Shown here piece by piece: positions 1-11,138 of a stretch of 64,000 nucleotides of DNA; the stretch's first letter is position 1, and every line of letters begins with the position of its first letter. Below the pieces are notes generated by a model. That model saw only the letters and a list, made by a program, of their open reading frames with translations. It searched no databases and was not told the origin of the DNA. A program made the translations under genes and the position numbers. Location: assembly GCA_001466705.2 (NCBI GenBank), contig LATX02000192.1:186001-250000 (forward strand), read 5' to 3'. Origin of the DNA: Moniliophthora roreri (Eukaryota > Basidiomycota > Agaricomycetes > Agaricales > Marasmiaceae).

Positions 1-2100
1 ACCCCCCCCTGTGACAATGACCACCTGAAACCCATTACATTGACTTTTATTGGGTGATATTGAGATACATGGAGTGATATCAGGTACCTTAGGGTCAGGT
101 TGCCTGGTAAATTTTCCAGATGAATGTTATCAGCTGGGAGCCACATGGGAATATACACTTACTCACCCAGATATGGCACCAGAGATTTGAAAGAGCACAA
201 AAACAGGAGAGACTGTATCACCATTTACTGTCACATTCAGTCCAGGAAACACAGTTCCAGACATGTTCAATTGAAATGAGAACGTTGCATTGGGGGAATC
301 ATTCTTCCCATGGACAAAGAAGATTGCTAACGTATTGTTTGTGTGAAATGCTGTCTTGGGTAGTGAGTTGAGAATGTTAAGAGCATGAACCAGGCCAAGA
401 TTCAGATAGATAAACAGTAAGCTGCTGGTGTGCTTGAGTAATTCAACATACTAGGACAGATCACTTGGAACTCATAACAGTAAGATCTCCATAAACTGTG
501 GAGGGCAGAATGGACATAACAAGGTGTGGTGATGCAAAAGAGGTCATTAAGTATACTAGACTAACTGATCATGATGGTTATCTTGGTAGATGATCGTCGC
601 AGTAGTGAAGGTGATATCAGGAGATGCAAATCTGATATTTGTTCTGCTGCAGTTCAAGTTCCAGCCTACAGGGTCTAGTCTTGGGTACCCAGACTGATGA
701 TACTACCTGACAATCACAAGTAATGTGGAGGTAATTGCCTGTTCCCTGCCTTTAGCTGTATTGACCACAAGCACCGTACACTATATACCATCCAATACAT
801 CAAATTTTTCATCCTGAGAACTGTCCATTCCAATGCCAAAAGATCTCACAGAACCTTCTACCAAGTCCAAGAGGCAAAATTGGTGTATTTTTCTTGATAC
901 TCTTGGATTAGGCTGGAATTTGACTGCTCTTAGTACTGCCCACTTCAAAAGAATTGACTTTCTTCCAAATTCCATTGGATACAAGGTAGCATGGGTATAA
1001 CGAGAGTATATTGAGGGTATTGGCAGTGACATAGAAAGAGAGGCAGCAGCTCACTGTACGAGTAACTGGCTACCTGACTGATTAGCTAATACAAAAAAAC
1101 GCCCACAGTTCCTAACTAGGAAGTACCACAAGACTAAGCAGGGTCCAGTTGTTACAAGTTTGGATTTATCCAGATTCGTTCTTTATCTGTTTTTCACTTG
1201 GGGGGATTTTTGGCCATCATGGAATTTTCTCCCATGAAAGTGAACATGATCCATCATGACGTACAAACACAGGTTCACCCGTGTTTCCTCTTTTATGGCA
1301 ACACTCTAGGTCTCACTCCTATGTGATAATTTCAGTGTCCTTGGGCTTTTTTTTTCTAATGAGACCTCTTTGATACAGAAAATAAATAGAATAAAAAAAT
1401 TGATAACTGTAAAATGCATGTCATGTTCAGTTTCATAGGAAGATTTTCCATCATTGCACTTGGCTCAAATTTTCTTCATTTCGTAATATCGTATTCATAA
1501 TCTGGCCTTGTGGAATTGTATTCCTTTTGTCGTCATATTCAATGGATTTAGCATACCTCTATTGCATACTCTTTCTGTATGATAATCTCAGCATCCTTGG
1601 GCTTTTTTTTAATGAGTGTTCTTTGATACATACATAAAATGATGACTGTAGCAAATGCATGTCACGTTCAGTTTCATGGGAAAATTTTCCACCATCACAC
1701 TTGGCTTAAATTCTCTTCATTTAAATTATAAGGCCTGCTTTGCTCTGTATGCAGCAGAAGGCAAGATTTGATTTGAACATGAACTGTGAGAAAGTGTGTT
1801 GCACCTACTTAATATATCTATGTGGTGAACCCAGTAATGAAGTAACATATTTAAAAAAAAAAAACTGAACTTGTTTCTGTTGGTGGCTCATGCCAACCCA
1901 CTCCTGACAAGTCCAGCTTCAGCAGGATAATTTGGAGTAAAGGTACTGAGAACAAATTTGTTCTGAGAATTGTGCTGATAGGTAGAGTTGTATAGGGAGA
2001 CTTTTGTGAGAGGTCACAAAATTGATATTCTTCGTTCATCACAGTGGAAGATGTCAGAGAGATAAGTCTGAGACAATCATCTGTTCATCACTTTGTTCTC
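1..2100. repeat. CpG-depleted repeat-derived DNA without an intact gene
   Basis: This stretch is AT-rich and nearly free of CpG, while TG and CA are common, as in methylated and deaminated fungal repeats. No reading frame resembles a known protein. A diverged direct duplication is visible: roughly 1320-1490 and 1577-1725 share the order 'ccttgggctttttttt', 'ctttgataca', 'gcatgtca.gttcagtttcat' and a shared 'cacttggct.aaatt' block. Other parts show nothing recognisable. It is probably old transposon sequence; the family cannot be named. Confidence 0.5.
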
Positions 2101-2110
2101 CATCAGTGAT

Positions 2111-2385
2111 ATTTACTCTGCTTTGCCCCCTCCCCAACTGGTCCTCTCCACCTTGGTAGCCTCCAAATGGTTTTATACAACCAATTATACACTGGATGAC
2201 ACACAAAATTGACAACTGTGGGGACAGACAAGATTTGTACCAGGTTCTGTAGATGGAATTTGTCAGGCATTGGATTATGGCTTTAGTGTGCCTATCTTCT
2301 TCAACTCACAGATTGACTGATGGACTTGTTGAAACAGGGCCCAGAAAGAATCAAGGGCCTTAATAGTATTGGGCAGAACATACAC
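2111..2385 (+). pseudogene. Decayed genomic duplicate of the mitochondrial GluRS gene 5' end
   Basis: The sequence aligns by eye with the start of the intact glutamyl-tRNA synthetase gene at about 20205-20575. It covers the segment coding for the HLGG class-I motif, skips about 90 bp around the end of exon 1 and intron 1, then matches exon 2, intron 2 (including its 'gttgaaacag' acceptor) and exon 3. Because intron sequence is included, this is a DNA-level duplication and not a retrocopy. Most differences are C to T or G to A, many at CpG sites of the intact gene (for example ccggcc to ctggtc and gaattcgtc to gaatttgtc). It cannot encode protein. It lies in the same orientation about 18 kb from the parent. 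Confidence 0.85.
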
Positions 2386-2670
2386 CAAGGCAGAAACATC
2401 ACCTTCCTGGTCAAATGTGTCTTCTGTCTTTTGGTTCATGATATTTGATACTGAGGTAACTTGTGCAGCATACTATATCAGAGATGAAAGGAGGCCTTTA
2501 GCTACACTGGGTGAAATGATTGATAAGTCACATAGACTTATTCAATGCCTTTTTACAAATTGTCTACATATTTTAGACTTGACATATTGAATCCAAAAAG
2601 TCATTTTTCTGATCCATTTGCTCTTGAATAAGTCTCAAGACTGAAAAATGATATATTCTTTATATGTTAA

Positions 2671-4553
2671 TCACTGAGCATAGACATATTTAGAGTGTAT
2701 CAAATACTAGACCCTATGTATTTTTTTAATAAGTCATTTATAAGCTATTCATATGAGGGCAGCTTTTTATTCTGGACTTATCAATAAAAAGATATTTTGC
2801 ATAGGACTCAACAATATGTAAATGACATATAAATGAACTTATTCTTGGAATATCAATAGTGTATTTATAATTTATTGCACTTGACTACTAGCATAAGTAA
2901 TTGATAAGACATGTAACTTTGCCAAAACTTATTGATAAATCTATTGAAGGATAAGTAATCAGTAAGGCATGTAACTTAAGCAAGACTTATTCTTGAGTCT
3001 ATTAGACATATTGAAGGCTACAGAATATGATACTATAGCATAGCAATTAATAAGTACCCTTACATATTGATCAACATATACAATACAATTGTCAACATTT
3101 TAATTGGATAAACCTTGAATAGGTCATCAATGACTTATCAAATGTGAACATTACAAAATATATTATTAATAAGCATAGATACATATTAATGAATAATAGA
3201 TAAAAAGAGACTGTTACCAGCCCAAAACTGTAACATATACCTACTGTGGCCAGAGACAACAGTTGCTGTTGCTCTATAGAATGACAGTTGCAGTTTACAT
3301 AAGCCTTGTTGCCTGTCTGGAAGGGTGTTGTAGTGGGAGGCTTGTTACTAGTGTCTATATAAATTAATCAGATCTGTGGGTGTGGGCCACTAATGCCACA
3401 ATATGGCTCAGGAGGCTATGCATGGCTAAGAGAGGCAGCATGGCACAGCAGAAGGTACAGAGGTGCTGTGCCACACAAGATATATATATAATAGAGATTC
3501 TTAAGGATTGATGAAGATTCATTTGTGTTTATGGAAATTTATTACATATATGTGATAGAGATTCCTTCAGATTCCTTAGCATTAATAGAGATTTCCTAGA
3601 ATTGATGAAAATTCATTGGTGTTCATAGAGATTTATTAAAATATAACAGACATCTCTTGGAATTCATTAGTATTCATGGAAATTTATTAAAAGATGTGAT
3701 AGCCTTTCTTTTAATAAATTTCCATAAACACTAATAAATCTTTATCAATTCTAGAGAATCTCTATTACATATATTTAATGAATTCTATAAATGTCTATTA
3801 ATGCCAATAAATCTCAAGGAATCTCTATCATATATATTTGATAAATTTTCATAAACACCAATGAATCTCCATCTATTCTAAGGAATCTGACGATTCATCG
3901 AGATTTATTAGCATTTATAGAAATCCATCAAATATATGTATTAGAGATTCCTTAGAATAGATGGAGATTCATTGGTGTTTATGAAAATTTATCAAATATA
4001 TATGATAGAGATTCCTTGAGATTTATTGGCATTAATAGACATTTATAGAATTCATTAAATATATGTAATAGAGATTCTCTAGAATTGATAAAGATTTATT
4101 AGTGTTTATGGAAATTTATTAAAAGAAAGGCTATCACATCTTTTAATAAATTTCCATGAATACTAATGAATTCCAAGAGATGTCTGTTATATTTTAATAA
4201 ATCTCTATGAACACCAATGAATTTTCATCAATTCTAGGAAATCTCTATTAATGCTAAGGAATCTGAAGGAATCTCTATCACATATATGTAATAAATTTCC
4301 ATAAACACAAATGAATCTTCATCANTACTTATGCTAGTAGTCAAGTGCAATAAATTATAAATACACTATTGATATTCCAAGAATAAGTTCATTTATATGT
4401 CATTCACATATTGTTGAGTCCTATGCAAAATATCTTTTTATTGATAAGTCCAGAATAAAAAGCTGCCCTCATATGAATAGCTTATAAATGACTTATTAAA
4501 AAAATACATAGGGTCTAGTATTTGATACACTCTAAATATGTCTATGCTCAGTG
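2671..4553. repeat. Large inverted-repeat (foldback) locus
   Basis: The outer arms are 2671-2900 and 4326-4553, reverse complements with about one mismatch noticed. Inside them, 3509-3888 and 3945-4324 are a second, perfectly matched inverted pair of 380 bp around a 56-bp spacer. The right outer arm follows directly after the N at 4325, while on the left about 608 bp (2901-3508) separates the arms, so the N probably hides the mirrored copy of that stretch. The ends read 'cactgagcatagac' inward on both sides; no clear target-site duplication flanks them. Either a foldback transposon or a large palindrome, or an assembly fold-back artefact. Confidence 0.75.
3509..4324. repeat. 380-bp perfect palindrome built of ~70-bp tandem units
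   Basis: The two 380-bp arms are identical reverse complements by eye. Each arm is itself a set of degenerate units of roughly 65-75 bp with the order 'agagattcctt', 'gaattgatgaagattcat', 'ggtgtttatggaaattta', 'ttaaatatatgt'. The arms contain essentially no CpG. The spacer 3889-3944 carries another diverged unit. A cruciform or long hairpin RNA could form if it is real. Confidence 0.8.
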
Positions 4554-5340
4554 GATGACTTCCCATAAGAATTAATTGCCAACTGGCAATTTCAATGAGA
4601 CATTGAAAGAATATGAAATTAGATTATTTACCAAAATAATTGACTTATCGTTCCCGTAAGTAAATTATTTGATGAGCAGAAGATCCCATTGAAGATGCTC
4701 AAAAGCCTATGCCTCTACTATGAAAACACAAGGCAGTTGGTTTGGTGTGGTTCACTGTTACTGCAATGTCAAGAATAATTCTCAATGTCTCGCTTGGTAG
4801 TTCAGAGATGATTGCCTTTAAAACAACTTCTCAGATCGACAATGGGTGTTTGTTTTGTATAATATTTATCAGTTTTGTGGTTTTATTAATCACTTTGAAA
4901 GCAAATACTGGTATAGATTTTGACTAGAAACTGCCCAAAGAATAAACTTCTTCTAAGTGAGAACAAAGGTACCTCTTGTACCTGAATATAGCCCTCTTAG
5001 CTATGTTCTGCAATGATTCTCAAGAGGACAAATATTCTAGACACTGCTAGCCTGAAACCCTCTCTGATTCATGTCAAAACACCAGACTATACTGATGCAT
5101 GTCAGCTACCCTCTTAGTAGACTGATATAATGTTTCTCTTATCAGAAAACACACCTCTTGCATTAAAAACTAAGCTCTTCCTAGCTTTTATTTATATCTC
5201 TGGTTTGGGTTACAATTTCAGGTCTCAACTAGCCTGTGCCTCTTGCACAACTAAATAAGCTAGAGCTCAAAGTGGTTGAAAAATACTGATTGCCAGTAGC
5301 TCTTCTACCTGAACAACAATGTCATACACTCTGGTAATTG
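4554..5340. other. AT-rich intervening DNA, nothing recognised
   Basis: No coding similarity, repeat structure or RNA gene could be supported here. Composition matches the CpG-poor repeat block on both sides. Confidence 0.4.
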
Positions 5341-5348
5341 GTGGGCAA

Positions 5349-8300
5349 TATCTCTCCTGCCTTCCACCTACAAAACATGTCCCCTTATATACCCTACAAC
5401 ATAAATAATCTAATATATCTGTCACAAATACAAATAAAACTGAGTCAGGTGATAAATATTATCTAAACTGAGCTGTGTTTGGTAATTTCTGTCACAGTGT
5501 CCAATTGTAGTCAGGCTTCATAGCCATAATCTCTTTTATTCTTTTTCTATAACAATTGTGCAGTCTTCTGACACTAACCATTTGCAAATTTCTCCATCAA
5601 ACAGCTCTCCTTCCGACTCTGTTTGAAAATATTATACTTCCATGCTGCTCTGCACAGTTCCTTCCTTCTCTGTCTACTATCATCTGCTCTACGGACATGT
5701 AATATGCTTCCATCTCTATGTTTAAAGTGTATGCATAAGCTCAGCTGTGCTGGTTTCTCATCATACAGCTTTGTCTTCTGTTTTTCCGTGATACAGGCAC
5801 CCTTCTGGTAGCTGATCATCTATTTCATTCTTCAATTTGACATTCAGTATCTTGAGTATCTCTTGCCAATAATTTGTCATCCTCTGTTTCTCAATAATAT
5901 TCTTGTATGTGTTATGTGTATCATTGAAGGCTTTTATTCTTCCTTCAAGTTGGGTATAGATTGGAAATATCGTCAAAAGTGAAAATATTCCCTTTGGTAT
6001 GCTTTCGATAGAGAAATATTATGTGGTATTGTTCCCTACAGGTTTCAGGATGCTCCTGTGTTCAGATTCACTGTTTATTTTCATACTAGCAGTGGTTGGG
6101 TACCCTTGTATGGCCTACCATCAACCATTACTCTGCTAATATTTTATATCCTTCTCTACTACTTGCTTTGACTAGCTGCTCAGGGCTCACACTAGTCCTC
6201 AATTCCCTTATCTATGTCATTTTCAACCATTAAAGTGCAAAATATTCTCTATTTGCATGTGAAATAAAAGGTAAAAGTTATGCATATCAGCAAGTAGATA
6301 GAAGAAGAGCATAGAACAACATTAATTTTCCACTTGGGGTATACTGGTAGAGTACAGTGGTTTATATCTACTGGAAAAGAGTACAACATGGAGAACATGT
6401 GCAGTCCATGAGGATAATGACCAAGATGTCACTACAAGAAAAACATGTGGTAAGATGTACAATGTAGAGATTAATGAAATGTGTAAGATATAATAGAAGG
6501 GGCACATAGGTAGTCCTCATACAAGGTCTTGTATGGGTTACAGCCAAGTTGAGTTGTATGGGTGTAACACCACTGAATGATTGAAACTGTAGCTATTTCC
6601 AGCTCATGACCCGTGCATCTTCAGGGCCAGAGTTTTACAATCACTATGTTCAGCTACCATCTGCAAATGACCCTCCCTCCCCATATCTCATAAACAACCC
6701 CAAACTCTTGCCATTTTTTAAAGGCTGTATTGGTGCATTAGATGGCTCACACACTGCATCAAATTCTACAGCAGAGGATTGTTCAAACTCATGTAACTGG
6801 AAGGGTTTTGTATCACAGAATATTCTTGCTGCATGCTCATTTCTTTTGCAGTTTCTCTATGTCCTTACTGGATGGGAAGGGTCTGTAACAGACACCTTTC
6901 TGTACTCTGATGCATGGGTTTCTGACTTGCATATACCTAATGGTTGTTATTACCTTGGAGATGCTGGCTTTGCAGTCTCAAAGACAGTTCTGACACCTTA
7001 TCATGGTGTTCGCTACCATCTAGCAGAGTGGGGACAATCAAGCCAGAGGTNTATCTCTCCTGCCTTCCACCTACAAAACATGTCCCCTTATATACCCTAC
7101 AACATAAATAATCTAATATATCTGTCACAAATACAAATAAAACTGAGTCAGGTGATAAATATTATATAAACTGAGCTGTGTTTGGTAATTTCTCTGTCAC
7201 AGTGTCCAATTGTAGTCAGGCTTCATAGCCATAATCTCTTTTATTCTTTTTCTTTGACAATTATGCAGTCTTCTGACACTAACTGTCTGCAATTTTCTCT
7301 ATCAAACAGCTCTCCTTCCAACTCTGTTTGAAAATATTACACTTCCATGCCACTCCACATGGTTCCTTCCTTCTCTGTCTTCTATCATCTGCTCTATGGA
7401 CATGCAATATGCTTCTATCTCTATTGTTAAAAGTGTATGTGTAAGCTCAGCTGTGCTGGTTTCTCGTCATATAGCTTTGTCTTCTATTTTTCCGTGATAC
7501 AGGCACCCTTCCAGTAGCTGATCATCTATTTCATTCTTCAATTTGACATTTGGTATTTCAAGTATCCCTCGCCAATAATTTGTCATCCTCTGTTTCATAT
7601 CTGTTTCTCGATAATATTCTTGTATGCATATCATTGAAGGCTTTTATTCTTCCTTCAAGTTGGGTATAGATTGGAAATATCATTAAAAGTGAAACTATTC
7701 CCTTTGGTATGCTTTCGATGGAGAAGTATTATATGGTGTTGTTCCCTACAGGTTTCAGGATGCTTCTCTGTGTTCAGATTCACTGTTTATTTTCATATTG
7801 GCAGTGGTTGGGTACCCTTGTATGGCCTACCATCAACCATTACTCTGCTAATATTTTATATTCTTCTCTACTACTTGCTTTGACTAGCTGCTCAGGGCTC
7901 ACACTAGTCCTCAATTCCCTTATCTATGTCATTTTCAACCATTAAAGTGCAAAATATTCTCTATTTGCATGTGAAATAAAAGGTAAAAGTTATGCATATC
8001 AGCAAGTAGATAGAAGAAGAGCATAGAACAACATTAATTTTCCACTTGGGGTATACTGGTAGAGTACAGTGGTTTATATCTACTGGAAAAGAGTACAACA
8101 TGGAGAACATGTGCAGTCCATGAGGATAATGACCAAGATGTCACTACAAGAAAAACATGTGGTAAGATGTACAATGTAGAGATTAATGAAATGTGTAAGA
8201 TATAATAGAAGGGGCACATAGGTAGTCCTCATACAAGGTCTTGTATGNTACAGGTTTTGGGATGCTCCTCTGTGTTCAGATTCACTGTTTATTTTCATAC

Positions 8301-9158
8301 TAGCAGTGGTCAGGTATCCTTGTATGGCCTACCATCAACCATTACTCTGCTAATATTTTATATCCTTCTCTACTACTTGCTTTGACTAGCTGCTCAGGGC
8401 TCACACTAGTCCTCAATTCCCTTATCTATGTCATTTTCAACCATAAAAGTGCAAAATATTCTCTATTTGCATATGAAATAAAAGGTAAAAGTTATGGAGA
8501 ACATGTGCAGTCCATGAGGATAATGACCAAGATGTCACTACAAGAAAAACATGTGGTAAGATGTACAATGTAGAGATTAATGAAATGTGTAAGATATAAT
8601 AGAAGGGGCACATAGGTAGTCCTCATACAAGGTCTTGTATGGGTTACAGCCAAGTTGAGTTGTATGGGTGTAACACCACTGAATGATTGAAACTGTAGCT
8701 ATTTCCAGCTCATGACCCGTGCATCTTCAGGGCCAGAGTTTTACAATCACTATGTTCAGCTACCATCTGCAAATGACCCTCCCTCCCCATATCTCATAAA
8801 CAACCCCAAACTCTTGCCATTTTTTAAAGGCTGTATTGGTGCATTAGATGGCTCACACACTGCATCAAATTCTACAGCAGAGGATTGTTCAAACTCATGT
8901 AACTGGAAGGGTTTTGTATCACAGAATATTCTTGCTGCATGCTCATTTCTTTTGCAGTTTCTCTATGTCCTTACTGGATGGGAAGGGTCTGTAACAGACA
9001 CCTTTCTGTACTCTGATGCATGGGTTTCTGACTTGCATATACCTAATGGTTGTTATTACCTTGGAGATGCTGGCTTTGCAGTCTCAAAGACAGTTCTGAC
9101 ACCTTATCATGGTGTTCGCTACCATCTAGCAGAGTGGGGACAATCAAGCCAGAGGTAG
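5349..9158 (+). repeat. Three partial tandem copies of a Harbinger element, joined at Ns
   Basis: Copy A runs from about 5349 to 7050, copy B from 7052 to 8247 (matching A from about 5350 to 6535), and copy C from 8249 onward (matching A from about 6040). Copies A and B differ by scattered substitutions and small indels over the first 700 bp, but are almost identical from about 6060 to 6530. Copy C lacks about 110 bp present in A around 6275-6385. Each junction is a single N placed mid-sequence, which suggests collapsed gaps between repeat copies and not clean tandem duplication. Confidence 0.75.
6606..7050 (+). pseudogene. PIF/Harbinger transposase fragment, copy A
   Basis: The translation carries the DDE_Tnp_4-type nuclease core: 'CIGALDGSH' (first catalytic Asp), 'WEGSVTDTFLYSDA' and 'YYLGDAGF' (second Asp). 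It ends at the N at 7051, so the third acidic residue and the C-terminus are missing. The N-terminal helical region upstream of 6606 is interrupted by stops. The protein would cut and paste its own element in the nucleus. It is truncated and inactive as assembled; copy C is the fuller version. Confidence 0.85.
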
Positions 9159-9695
9159 CTGATTTATCTCTCTTTATTCTCTTGATACTTCTGCTAAAAT
9201 AATGTTTAGACCACACAATGAGGAGCTTTTCAACCTGTGACATGCACAGGCTCATAATGTCATTGAGCATATTTTTGGCATTATCAAGAGACAATGGCAC
9301 ATTCTTGTTTTTCCTGCTCAGTTTAATATGAATCCCCAGGCTCGTATCCCAGCAGCACTAGCAGCATTACACAATTTTATCATGAACAATGACACTAAAA
9401 ACTACATACCAGACCTCTGTGCAGATAGAGATGCTGAAAATCCATTTCCTGGAGTCCATATTAATGCCAATAAGGTTCCAACTGTCCACCCACAGAGTGA
9501 GTTGGCAAGTAGTCATGTTACAGAGCAGGAATATGAAGAGGCACTAGAGCAGTAGGATGATATTGCAGAAGCAATGTGGGTACAGTATCAAGAAGTACTT
9601 CAATCTTGTGCTGATAAGGTTGATCAATATCTGAAGGGTGAAAACATACTAGATGGTGAAGTAGATGGTGGAGTAGAGTAGAGTAGAGAATGAGA
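8712..9695 (+). pseudogene. PIF/Harbinger transposase, copy C, near full-length but broken
   Basis: The first part is the same nuclease core as copy A, open to 9158. After a stop and frame disruption around 9157-9185 the C-terminal part continues recognisably: an 'LFNL*HAQAHNVIEHIFG' segment holding the third catalytic acid (E of NVIE), then 'NPQARIPAALAALHNFI', typical of this family, and a Glu/Asp-rich tail. The internal TGA after FNL and the His in 'QAHNVIEHIFG' stand where Arg is usual (CGA to TGA, CGT/CGC to CAT/CAC), which fits CpG deamination. The core Asp residues remain. Non-functional as read. Confidence 0.85.
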
Positions 9696-9734
9696 GATTA
9701 AAACAATTGTAAGAAAACAAAAAGAGTGAACAGA

Positions 9735-10640
9735 TTAAAGATATACACAAGCATTAACAGTGGCCCAGTGGGTATATGAATCAGCTTTGACAGTGCTTTC
9801 AAGCAAGTTACCAAGCTCAACCTGGCATCCAATTGACAGCCAACCTCCCTCCTTCTCATCAGCCAGTTCCATGGCCTTCTGGTGTTGAATAGAACTTGGC
9901 TCCAGCTTGGCTACTATGCAATTCATCATGGTCTCAAAGACCTGACTGAATTCACCCACAGCATTCCCAATTGCCTGAAGACCTTCACCAGGAGTGATGT
10001 GAGCTTGCTTCACTGAGCTTAAATCCAGACTATCACTGGAATGCTTCACAGAGACAGCCCTTTGAGCAGGAGTTGTAGTGGCCACAGGTGGTGCTTGAGC
10101 CATGTCTCACTCCATAACAGCTTCATCCCAATCAGGACTACTCTGGCAAGCAGATGTCAAAGTACTGGTAGTGGCAACAGTAGTGGTAGTAGGGGTGGAA
10201 GGAGTGGAAGGGGTGGAAGGAGTGGAAGGGGTGGAAGGAGTGGAAGGAGTGGAAGGAGTGGAAGGGGTGGAAAGGGTAGAAGTGGGAACTGCAGCAGCAG
10301 CATGAGCAGCATCTTCAGCAAGCAAGACAGGGTCAATAGAGATAGATGCTGAGCTGGTGGTACCTGGTGCTGGAACAACAGTAGTAGGCTGGTGAGGACC
10401 AACAACACCAGTTGCAGCAGAGTATCAATGACCACCCTTTTGCTTCTCTGGCAGCAGCTGCAGCACATCATCATACAGCTCCCAACCACTGTTCTTGAAA
10501 GGAAAGCAGTCAGAATGTGAAAGAATAATTGCATCCCATACTGTTTGTTCATCTGAAGTGATAATGTTGGCACCCTGTTCATTATTCCAGTGAAGGCCTG
10601 ATACATTGTTCCTCAGCTACTCAACAGCCATAAAAATGGC
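9735..10640 (-). pseudogene. Harbinger-associated Myb/SANT-like DNA-binding protein, decayed
   Basis: Read on the minus strand from about 10620, an open stretch gives 'VSGLHWNNEQGANIITSD', followed by a Trp-rich helical segment and 'KNSGWELYDDVLQLLP', the signature of the Myb/SANT-like domain carried by the second gene of many PIF/Harbinger elements. A TGA follows near 10427 (again Arg-to-stop in character), then a Ser-Thr-Pro repeat region coded by a minisatellite at about 10195-10280, and after another break a C-terminal part (10103 down to 9735) with 'GLQAIGNAVGEF'. It is convergent with the transposase. Such partners help transposases bind DNA. Two stops make this a relic. Confidence 0.7.
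10195..10282. repeat. 10-bp-class GGAAGGAGTG/GGAAGGGGTG minisatellite
   Basis: Tandem copies of 'ggaaggagtg' and 'ggaaggggtg' occur inside the decayed Myb-like gene, where on the minus strand they encode a Ser-Thr-Pro repeat. The plus-strand reading as a Gly/Arg-rich protein is a shadow. Confidence 0.8.
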
Positions 10641-10715
10641 AAGAAGCTAATCAGGATACATTAGTATCAACATTATTACAAGTCAAAATGGTCACACACA
10701 TCAGCAATCTTCAAA

Positions 10716-10720
10716 CAAAC
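10716..10720. repeat. Target-site duplication CAAAC (left)
   Basis: The five bases before the first TGTTACG of the left LTR equal those directly after the right LTR (18315-18319). This defines the insertion boundaries of the chromovirus and shows that 10721 and 18314 are the ends of one integration event. Confidence 0.93.
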
Positions 10721-11138
10721 TGTTACGAACACATCAATTCTTTCTCTTTCTCCTTAACCCCGTGACAATCACGTGACCATTCTCCTTTCCCCCGAGCACC
10801 ATCGCGAGAACGTACTTCTCTTGTACTATTACCCGACCATGTCTTTTCCCTTTTCCCTTTCCTGTGACTTCGAAGTAGCATTACTCAGCGTTCTACAACT
10901 TTCTACAAGGTTCTAGTAGATACAAACGAGTATATACATTGTACATATTTAAGACTGTAGGAACTGGGTCGTAGCTCTCCAGCTTGACCTGGTTAAATCA
11001 TACCTTGTGCTAGCAAAGAACTGTCGGAACTCAGAACCTCAGAATCCTCTGAGCGTACTCGAACTTGAACCTAGAAGCTTTCTCATTACCTTCGGATTTT
11101 GTGGAAGTTGTTGACGTTGCTGCGCAAGTGACGTAACA
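10721..11138 (+). repeat. 5' LTR, 418 bp
   Basis: Starts TGTTACGAAC and ends GACGTAACA, a 7-bp terminal inverted repeat. It matches 17897-18314 except for two noticed substitutions (G/A near 10971 and A/G near 11097). A TATTTAAG box at 10946-10953 lies about 34 bp before CAGCTTGACCT (10980-10990), a likely transcript start because that segment is complementary to the primer site just behind the LTR. Confidence 0.93.
10946..10953 (+). promoter_or_regulatory. Putative TATA box of the 5' LTR
   Basis: TATTTAAG lies about 34 bp upstream of the segment inferred to be the 5' end of the genomic RNA. The same arrangement is present in the other two LTRs. Function is inferred from position only. Confidence 0.5.

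Noticed and set aside
4325..4325. N characters as heterozygous sites
   Set aside because: Each N separates sequences that belong to different repeat positions, so they mark joins and not single-base ambiguity.
4742..4927. Hydrophobic 61-codon frame in the AT-rich repeat block
   Set aside because: Short, AT-driven composition, no family features or splice context.
5574..6507. Several 60-80-codon frames around the Harbinger copies
   Set aside because: They recur with stops in the parallel copies and lie outside the recognised transposase frame.
10041..10352. Plus-strand Gly/Arg-rich (GRGG) open frame
   Set aside because: It is the antisense of the Ser-Thr-Pro minisatellite in the decayed Myb-like gene and has no support of its own.
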